A DNA stretch of 38,239 nt from Limivivens faecihominis. GTDB lineage: Bacteria > Bacillota > Clostridia > Lachnospirales > Lachnospiraceae. The notes beneath the pieces are model-generated. The model was given only the letters and a program-made list of their open reading frames with translations, made no database searches and had not been told where the DNA came from. Shown piece by piece: positions 33,654-38,239 of this stretch. The stretch covers positions 1 to 38,239 of the forward strand of contig NZ_JAJEPR010000030.1 in NCBI RefSeq assembly GCF_020686945.1, read 5' to 3'. How positions within the stretch are numbered: the first letter of the stretch is position 1; the number at the start of each line of letters is the position of its first letter. The position numbers and the translations under genes are program-made.

Positions 33654-34025
33654 GTGAAGAAAGAAGAAATTTTTGAATATGTGAAGAAACAGTATGGTAC
33701 GATGCCGGAGTATTTATGGGCACAATCACCAGATAATGCTGTGTTGCGACATAAGAATGGAAAATGGTATGCTGTGGTCATGAGCGTTGAAAAATGCAAA
33801 CTAGGATTAGAAGGAAATGAATTTGTCGATATTATGGATGTAAAATGTGATCCGGAAATGACAAGTATGATTATTCAGACCTTTGGATTTTTGCCAGGAT
33901 ACCATATGAACAAACAGCACTGGATCACAATTTTACTGGATGGTTCAGTAAGTGAAGCAAAGACATTAGATTTTTTGGATATGAGCTATGATATGATTGA
34001 TGGGAATAGAGGAAAGGAAGAATGA
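33654..34025 (+). CDS. MmcQ/YjbR-family protein
   Basis: 123 aa, GTG start. The pattern matches the YjbR/MmcQ family (CyaY-like fold): an N-terminal VKKQYGTMPEYLW, VLRHKNGKWYAVVM in the middle, then PGYHMNKQHWITILLDGSV. The molecular role of the family is not well defined. AGGAG occurs about 10-14 bases before the GTG. Its stop overlaps the ATG of the flavodoxin gene (ATGA), so the two form a small operon, probably cargo of the mobile element. Confidence 0.82.
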   Translation: MKKEEIFEYVKKQYGTMPEYLWAQSPDNAVLRHKNGKWYAVVMSVEKCKLGLEGNEFVDIMDVKCDPEMTSMIIQTFGFLPGYHMNKQHWITILLDGSVSEAKTLDFLDMSYDMIDGNRGKEE

Positions 34026-34456
34026 TGAGAAAGGTAATCGTATATTCATCTGTGCATCATGGAAACACAGAGAAATTAGTAAAGAGCATTGCAGAAGAGT
34101 GTCAGGTTGATTTGATTGATGCTGTAAAACAGCCAGATGCAGATCTGAGCAGTTATGATACGATTGGGTTTGCATCAGGAATCTATTTTTCAAAATTTCA
34201 TCAGTCGATATTGGGATTTGCAGAGAAGAATCTACCGGACGACAAAGGGGTATTTCTGATCTGTACTTATGGTGGAAGTGCGAATTATAAATCCATAGAG
34301 CAGATTTTGGGCAAGAAGCATTCTACAGCAATCGGAAAATTCGGATGCAAGGGCTATGACACATTTGGCCCATTTAAACTGGTGGGTGGTATAGCAAAAG
34401 GACATCCAGATGAAAAAGATATAAAAAATGCAGTTGAGTTTGTAAAAGGACTCTAA
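34022..34456 (+). CDS. Flavodoxin-domain protein
   Basis: 144 aa. The N-terminal FMN phosphate-binding loop SSVHHGNTEKLV (T/S-x-x-x-x-G-N-T), GFASGIYFSKFHQSI and ICTYGGSANY are typical of small flavodoxins and flavodoxin-like reductases. It would carry electrons or reduce quinones in the cytoplasm. It starts in a 4-base overlap with the YjbR-like gene, and a terminator follows 18 bases after its stop. Confidence 0.87.
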   Translation: MMRKVIVYSSVHHGNTEKLVKSIAEECQVDLIDAVKQPDADLSSYDTIGFASGIYFSKFHQSILGFAEKNLPDDKGVFLICTYGGSANYKSIEQILGKKHSTAIGKFGCKGYDTFGPFKLVGGIAKGHPDEKDIKNAVEFVKGL

Positions 34457-34474
34457 ATAGTTTAGCGAAAAAGA

Positions 34475-34505
34475 AAAACCGGGGAACAGTCCTCGGTTTT
34501 CTGAT
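34475..34505 (+). terminator. Rho-independent terminator after flavodoxin gene
   Basis: A 10-bp stem (34475-34484 AAAACCGGGG with 34491-34500 CCTCGGTTTT, one G-U pair) with loop AACAGT. The arms begin in A and end in T, so it can act in both directions and may also serve the converging XRE gene. Confidence 0.8.
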
Positions 34506-34514
34506 ATTTGCGGT

Positions 34515-34715
34515 TCAGTCTTCAATTTGAAAAATCTCTTCTACTGGCATTTTCAGATAATGTGCCAGACGGATTGCAATTTCGAGAGAGGCATTTCGCT
34601 CACCACGCTCAATGCGTCCGATGGTATCACTGCAAGAACCGACAGCTTTTGCAAGATCTGCCTGAACGAGATTTCGTTCTTCACGGATATCTTTAAGTGT
34701 GTTGTTAATTGCCAT
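34515..34715 (-). CDS. XRE-family helix-turn-helix regulator
   Basis: 66 aa, almost all HTH_3 domain: LKDIREERNLVQADLAKAVG, SCSDTIGRIERGERNAS, then RLAHYLKMPVEEIF. This is the compact Cro/CI-like regulator common on mobile elements. GGAAGTGATAAA precedes the ATG. It lies 57 bases downstream of the S24 repressor gene on the same strand, so they could be co-transcribed. The target is unknown. Confidence 0.9.
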   Translation of the reverse strand: MAINNTLKDIREERNLVQADLAKAVGSCSDTIGRIERGERNASLEIAIRLAHYLKMPVEEIFQIED

Positions 34716-34772
34716 TTTATCACTTCCTTTATTATTTTCAGCAAGAGCAGGCTAGAAGTCTGCAGTTGATCT

Positions 34773-35507
34773 TTAATGAAAACCAGGGATTTCTGCTCCT
34801 TTGCATTTTCCGATTACTTTCCCAAAGATTTTAAAAGAATCAGATTCATAAATCTGGATTGGATGATACTTTTCATTCAATGAAACCAGATAAACTCCAT
34901 CCGGACCGTCATGTAGCTCTTTGATATAGGTATTGCCATTGAGATAGAAGATACCGATTTCACCGTTGGAGATACTGTCTTGTTTATGAACCCATGCAAC
35001 ATCTCCGGTATGATACATTGGTTCCATACTGTCACCAGATATACGGATTCCAAAATCCGTCTTTTCAGGTGCGAGATGACCGACATTGTAACTTTCTTTT
35101 ACACTGTCTTCAATATAATTTCCAGTACCGGCAGAAGCTGGCTCTACTGCAATCGGCTGATAATTTTCAAATGGAATGATATCGGCTCTATGCGGAAGAT
35201 ACTTTCTGGACGCCCGCAGAAGATTGGCAAATTCAATAATCTTAGCTTTGCCGTCTTCATTCAAATTTTCCATGACATGATCAAATGGATTTTCACCTAA
35301 AAATTCTTCGTATATATCTTCAATATCTAAAATCTGACAAACTGTCAGGATTGTGTGTAAGGAGGGTTCTCTTGTTAGATTCTCCCATTTGGAGACTGCT
35401 TTCGTAGTAACTTCAATTCCTTCCTGAGCAAGTAAGTCCACCAGATCCGCCTGGGAGTAGCCTTTCCTTCTTCTGTTTTCTACTAATACTTCTCCGAAAG
35501 CACGCAT
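34773..35507 (-). CDS. CI/LexA-like repressor with S24 autocleavage domain
   Basis: 244 aa: an N-terminal HTH (about 1-70, SQADLVDLL and TTKAVSKWENLTREPSL) and a C-terminal S24 peptidase-like domain with the serine motif SGDSMEPMYHTGD and lysine in NTYIKELHDG. These repressors cleave themselves on RecA activation, linking expression to DNA damage. The gene is divergent from the Y-family polymerase operon, and the shared 180-base gap holds two identical TCTCC-N5-GGAGA palindromes (35579 and 35621), the probable operators. It probably represses the polymerase operon and possibly itself. Confidence 0.92.
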   Translation of the reverse strand: MRAFGEVLVENRRRKGYSQADLVDLLAQEGIEVTTKAVSKWENLTREPSLHTILTVCQILDIEDIYEEFLGENPFDHVMENLNEDGKAKIIEFANLLRASRKYLPHRADIIPFENYQPIAVEPASAGTGNYIEDSVKESYNVGHLAPEKTDFGIRISGDSMEPMYHTGDVAWVHKQDSISNGEIGIFYLNGNTYIKELHDGPDGVYLVSLNEKYHPIQIYESDSFKIFGKVIGKCKGAEIPGFH

Positions 35508-35543
35508 ATGTTCGCCTCATTTCTTTTTGATTTTTCTATATGC

Positions 35544-35572
35544 ATTATAACCCGAATAAAATCAAAAATCAA
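35544..35572 (-). promoter_or_regulatory. Promoter of the S24 repressor gene
   Basis: Read on the minus strand: TTGATT (35572-35567), a 17-base spacer and TATAAT (35549-35544), near consensus, 37 bases from the ATG. Operator A lies 6 bases upstream of its -35. Confidence 0.75.
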
Positions 35573-35578
35573 GAAAAA

Positions 35579-35593
35579 TCTCCAAAAAGGAGA
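35579..35593. promoter_or_regulatory. Operator A, TCTCC-N5-GGAGA
   Basis: Inverted repeat TCTCC AAAAA GGAGA. Identical arms and spacing recur at 35621-35635, with centres 42 bases apart (about four helical turns), which favours cooperative binding of a CI/LexA-like dimer pair. Confidence 0.8.
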
Positions 35594-35613
35594 CAATACG
35601 ACCAAGATGTCGC

Positions 35614-35643
35614 TTGACTATCTCCAATACGGAGATATATACT
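35614..35643 (+). promoter_or_regulatory. Promoter of the Y-family polymerase operon
   Basis: TTGACT (35614-35619), an 18-base spacer and TATACT (35638-35643). Operator B occupies the spacer, so bound repressor would block RNA polymerase. Confidence 0.7.
35621..35635. promoter_or_regulatory. Operator B, TCTCC-N5-GGAGA
   Basis: Inverted repeat TCTCC AATAC GGAGA, inside the promoter spacer of the polymerase operon. It has the same arms and spacing as operator A. Confidence 0.8.
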
Positions 35644-35699
35644 AAGCATACAGAAATTGATAAGACAATAAACCAAACAGAGAGAAGGTGGTGGAGTTA

Positions 35700-36947
35700 A
35701 TGGGAGACAGGACAATTCTTCATAGCGACATGAATTCATTTTATGCAAGTGTGGAAATGCTGCATCACCCGGAATTTGCCGGAATGCCTCTTGCAGTTGG
35801 CGGTGATCCGGAAGCCAGACATGGAATTGTGCTGACAGCAAATTATATTGCAAAGCGAAAAGGTGTAAAGACCGGAATGGCATTATGGCAGGCAAAACAG
35901 ATTTGTCCGGAAATCATTTTTGTGCCACCACGGATGGACTTGTATTTGAGATTTTCACAGATGGCAAGAGAAATCTATTCGGAGTATACGGACAAGATCG
36001 AGCCATATGGGATTGATGAAGCCTGGCTGGATGTATCAGACAGTAGAAATCTGAAAGGAAGCGGAATAACGATTGCAAGAGAAATCAGCCATCGGATTAA
36101 ATACGAACTGGGTGTAACGGTAAGTATTGGAATTTCCTGGAATAAGATTTATGCGAAACTTGGTTCAGATTACAAAAAGCCAGATGCGATTACAGAGTTT
36201 AACCGGGAGAATTATAAAAGTATGATTTGGCAGCTTCCTGCATCGGATCTGCTTTATGTTGGAAGACAGACTCGGAAGAAACTTCAGAAGCTGGGGATTC
36301 GAACAATTGGGGAACTTGCAGAAAGTGATGAAGCAATGTTAGAAAGCCATTTTGGAAAGATGGGAATTGTGTTATGGTCATTTGCAAATGGCTGGGACGA
36401 TGATCCAGTTTGCAAAGATGGGTATACAGCTTCGGTGAAGTCAATTGGTAATAGTACCACAACTCCAAGAGATTTAGAAGATGATCTGGATGTCTGGATC
36501 ATTCAGATGGCACTGGCAGAAAGCGTTGCAGCAAGATTAAGAAAACATGGTTTTAAATGCAAAACGATAGAAATTACGGTCCGAGACAATGGCTTGTTTC
36601 GTTTTTCGAGGCAGAAACAATTACATCATCCGACAAATATAACAGATGAGATTGTTACAGCAGCGTTTCAATTGTTTAAGGATTATTATAAATGGGAGCA
36701 TCCAATCAGAAGCCTTGGTATTCGAGCAGTAGATCTTGTGTTGGATGATATTCCCGTCCAGTTGGAACTTTTTGGTAATCAAGAGAAACAGGAAAAATTG
36801 GAAAAGATGGATCGCACTGTAGATGAGATCAGACGACGGTTTGGTTATTTCAGTATACAGAGAGCAGTTATGTATCAGGATAAAGTCTTATCCCACTTGG
36901 ACGCTGGTACACATACAGTTCATCCACACAGTTATTTTCATGGATAA
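35700..36947 (+). CDS. Y-family DNA polymerase (UmuC/DinB-like)
   Basis: 415 aa. An error-prone translesion polymerase: the catalytic motif I LHSDMNSFYASVEM, the motif III region IEPYGIDEAWLDVSDS with adjacent D-E, and VTVSIGISWNKIYAKLGSDYKKP are all clear, followed by helix-hairpin-helix and little-finger regions. The full length is present. It is the first gene after the operator-bearing promoter, so it is probably DNA-damage induced through the divergent S24 repressor. I prefer ATG 35700, preceded by GGTGGTGGAG; a GTG at 35688 would add four residues. The stop overlaps the next gene (TAATG). Confidence 0.93.
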   Translation: MGDRTILHSDMNSFYASVEMLHHPEFAGMPLAVGGDPEARHGIVLTANYIAKRKGVKTGMALWQAKQICPEIIFVPPRMDLYLRFSQMAREIYSEYTDKIEPYGIDEAWLDVSDSRNLKGSGITIAREISHRIKYELGVTVSIGISWNKIYAKLGSDYKKPDAITEFNRENYKSMIWQLPASDLLYVGRQTRKKLQKLGIRTIGELAESDEAMLESHFGKMGIVLWSFANGWDDDPVCKDGYTASVKSIGNSTTTPRDLEDDLDVWIIQMALAESVAARLRKHGFKCKTIEITVRDNGLFRFSRQKQLHHPTNITDEIVTAAFQLFKDYYKWEHPIRSLGIRAVDLVLDDIPVQLELFGNQEKQEKLEKMDRTVDEIRRRFGYFSIQRAVMYQDKVLSHLDAGTHTVHPHSYFHG

Positions 36948-37174
36948 TGGGAGGGATAGATTTGAAACAGACATTAACCAGAAAACAGGAAGAAAGCTAT
37001 CAGTGCATTTTGAATTATACGGAGGAGCATGGATATCCGCCGACAGTACGGGAATTTGGAAAATTGATCGGGGTGAAATCAACATCATCAGCATTTTCCA
37101 GAATCAAGCAGTTGGAGTTAAATGGATATATCCGCAGAATCCCGGCATCGCCAAGAGCAATTGAGATTTTATAG
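36947..37174 (+). CDS. LexA-type winged-helix DNA-binding domain protein (no peptidase)
   Basis: 75 aa. It matches only the N-terminal DNA-binding domain of LexA: LTRKQEESYQCILNYTEEHG, YPPTVREFGKLIGVKSTSS, AFSRIKQLELNGYI. The S24 cleavage domain of full-length LexA (about 200 aa) is absent, so it cannot autocleave. The ATG overlaps the polymerase stop. TTG at 36962, placed after GGGAGGG, is an alternative start. A free LexA-like domain could compete with host LexA or act as a constitutive repressor (inference). Confidence 0.85.
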   Translation: MGGIDLKQTLTRKQEESYQCILNYTEEHGYPPTVREFGKLIGVKSTSSAFSRIKQLELNGYIRRIPASPRAIEIL

Positions 37175-37186
37175 TGAGGTGTCGGC

Positions 37187-37426
37187 ATGAACAAAGTATA
37201 TGTAGATGTAGTGGCAGAGTTTCGGAAAGACGGAAAACTGGTTCCTATATTTTTTACCTGGGAAGATGGAAGAAAATATAACATTGACAGAATTTTGAAA
37301 ATTGAGCGATGTGCCAGCAGAAAGGCAGGCGGTGTAGGAATGATGTATACCTGTATGATACAGGGACAGGAAAGCCATTTGTTTTATGAAGTGGATAAAT
37401 GGTTTATGGAGAGAAAAACAGCATAA
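37187..37426 (+). CDS. Conserved-looking hypothetical protein
   Basis: 79 aa, beginning MNKVYVDVVAEFRKDGKLVP and containing FFTWEDGRKYNIDRILKIER, which predicts mostly beta-strands. I do not recognise a named family. It follows the LexA-like gene by 12 bases with GAGGTG before the ATG, so it belongs to the polymerase operon. Small proteins of this kind accompanying translesion polymerases on mobile elements could be accessory factors, but no function is supported by the sequence. Confidence 0.65.
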   Translation: MNKVYVDVVAEFRKDGKLVPIFFTWEDGRKYNIDRILKIERCASRKAGGVGMMYTCMIQGQESHLFYEVDKWFMERKTA

Positions 37427-37439
37427 GGAGAGATTGGTA

Positions 37440-37660
37440 TAGACGATATTATTTGGATTATTAACCGGCAGGGATAGTCACTTTCCCTTTATATTCCTGC
37501 AGGTTTTACATAAGAAGAGGGATTCCGGTCAGCAAAGGCAGCTCCCACAATGCCTTTTGGATATCCGCTTCTGCAAGTTATAGTAAGTAATTGCTTCCCA
37601 TCAAAATCATGGGGAAAGCGAACTGGTCTGAAAGACCGCCAGTTAGTGTGATGATGATAA
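37440..37660 (+). ncRNA. Possible structured RNA or regulatory leader
   Basis: This 250-base gap lacks a convincing gene but holds several hairpins: AAAGGCA (37534-37540) with TGCCTTT (37551-37557); GCTTCCCAT (37593-37601) with ATGGGGAAAGC (37609-37619, small bulges); and AACTG-GTCT (37621-37629) with AGAC (37633-37636) and CAGTT (37640-37644). An AGGGA/TCCCT pair occurs near 37472-37492. No T-run terminator is seen. It lies directly before the last gene, so it could be its leader. No known RNA family was recognised. Confidence 0.35.
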
Positions 37661-37676
37661 GGAGATTTTGAAACTG

Positions 37677-38239
37677 ATGACAGACAGAGATTATGCAATT
37701 AAATCAATGAAAGAGATTACCTTCCAGATGGCAAGCCATGCGCAGGATTATCTGGAAGTAACGATGGAGAGACATTATACAGATATCAAAGAACTGATGA
37801 CAAGCTATCAGAAATTGATTTTGGAAAATCAGATTGTATTAGAAGAACTGGATATGGAGTGCCAGGAGAAAATCAATGAAGATATGGCATATGCGTTGAG
37901 TTATCTGAGTATTTATAACAATCAGTTAGATGTGCCAAAGATGCACCGGGAAATGAATAACCTGATGATCATTTACGGCTTGTCAGATATGATCTATCGT
38001 GGAATGACACTGGTAAAGTTCTATGCACCGAATGGTGTGATGCTCAGTGAGGTTCTTCATTCCTGTTTTTGCAATCATTATAATAAGACAGACGTGGAAG
38101 TACAGCAGGAGTTAGGAATAGGCAGGACTTCTTTTTATAAAATGAAGAAGCAGGCACTTGGGTATTTAGGATTTTATTTTTATGAGATCGTGGTACCGCA
38201 GGCAAAGGATAAAAGATTTAAACCGTCACTGGGCGTTGA
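37677..38239 (+). CDS. Hypothetical protein with C-terminal HTH-like segment (runs off window)
   Basis: At least 187 aa; the frame is open to the last base, so the 3' end lies outside the window. It starts MTDRDYAIKSMKEITFQMAS after AAGGAG and is rich in helical, charged segments. A later stretch, VEVQQELGIGRTSFYKMKKQ (about residues 142-161), looks like a helix-turn-helix as in sigma-region-4 or phage ArpU-type regulators. A transcriptional role on the mobile element is plausible but unproven. Confidence 0.7.
   Translation, partial: MTDRDYAIKSMKEITFQMASHAQDYLEVTMERHYTDIKELMTSYQKLILENQIVLEELDMECQEKINEDMAYALSYLSIYNNQLDVPKMHREMNNLMIIYGLSDMIYRGMTLVKFYAPNGVMLSEVLHSCFCNHYNKTDVEVQQELGIGRTSFYKMKKQALGYLGFYFYEIVVPQAKDKRFKPSLGV

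Noticed and set aside
37489..37698. Minus-strand 69-codon frame over the hairpin-rich gap
   Set aside because: It has no ribosome binding site I trust and overlaps several inverted repeats. I favoured a structured RNA, but conserved protein text near its C-terminal half leaves some doubt.
1..38239. CRISPR arrays, rRNA, tRNA or insertion sequences
   Set aside because: I saw no regularly spaced repeats, no rRNA or tRNA signatures and no transposase motifs in any translated frame.

Overview
The window looks like low-to-medium-GC Firmicutes DNA, most probably a gut Clostridia/Lachnospiraceae. This is inferred from AGGAGG-type ribosome binding sites, a clostridial-type AgrB/AgrD pair, an ECF transporter, TubC-type docking domains and Firmicutes-style mobilisation genes. 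No rRNA or tRNA is present to confirm it.

Layout. (1) 1-1452: remains of an agr quorum-sensing locus: the catalytic half of an AgrC kinase lacking its sensor and phospho-acceptor part, then intact agrD (absent from simple long-ORF lists) and agrB. (2) 1567-23115: one tightly packed plus-strand operon for a yersiniabactin/pyochelin/equibactin-like metallophore. It encodes a type II thioesterase, a Sfp-type phosphopantetheinyl transferase, an aryl-acid AMP ligase, a 2557-aa NRPS (ArCP-Cy-A with embedded methyltransferase-like domain-PCP-Cy-A-PCP), a stand-alone Cy protein, an alpha/beta hydrolase, an A-PCP protein, a Cy-A-PCP protein with an odd tail, a saccharopine-dehydrogenase-like oxidoreductase, a thiazolinyl imide reductase and a methyltransferase. 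All four A domains carry cysteine-type pocket residues and all four condensation-type domains are cyclisation (Cy) domains, so the predicted scaffold is an aryl cap followed by up to four cysteine-derived thiazoline/thiazolidine rings. There is no PKS module and no salicylate synthase. (3) 23409-31362: a YbtA-like AraC regulator, an ECF transporter (S, T and fused A-A subunits), two YbtP/YbtQ/IrtAB-like ABC half-transporters and a small DtxR/MntR-family repressor. (4) 31363-38239: part of a mobile element: a truncated-looking lysine-rich ORF, MOBP-type relaxase and MobC with a candidate oriT, a YjbR-like protein, a flavodoxin, an XRE regulator, an S24-type repressor divergent from a Y-family polymerase operon, a LexA-type DNA-binding domain protein, a possible structured RNA, and a gene running off the window.

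How it works together (inference): the DtxR-like protein senses metal and probably binds a TTAG-N6-CTAA palindrome found in front of the biosynthetic operon, the AraC gene and the ECF operon. The AraC protein probably activates in response to the metallophore. The NRPS line makes the chelator, and the ABC and ECF systems move it or its metal. From memory, equibactin of Streptococcus equi is a comparable NRPS/DtxR/transport locus carried on an ICE, which fits the adjacent mobilisation genes here.

The most unusual points are the four-cysteine all-Cy assembly line with module 3 split over separate proteins, an abrupt drop in GC inside the big NRPS gene at about 11.7 kb (a likely chimeric gene), and the three-site palindromic regulon.
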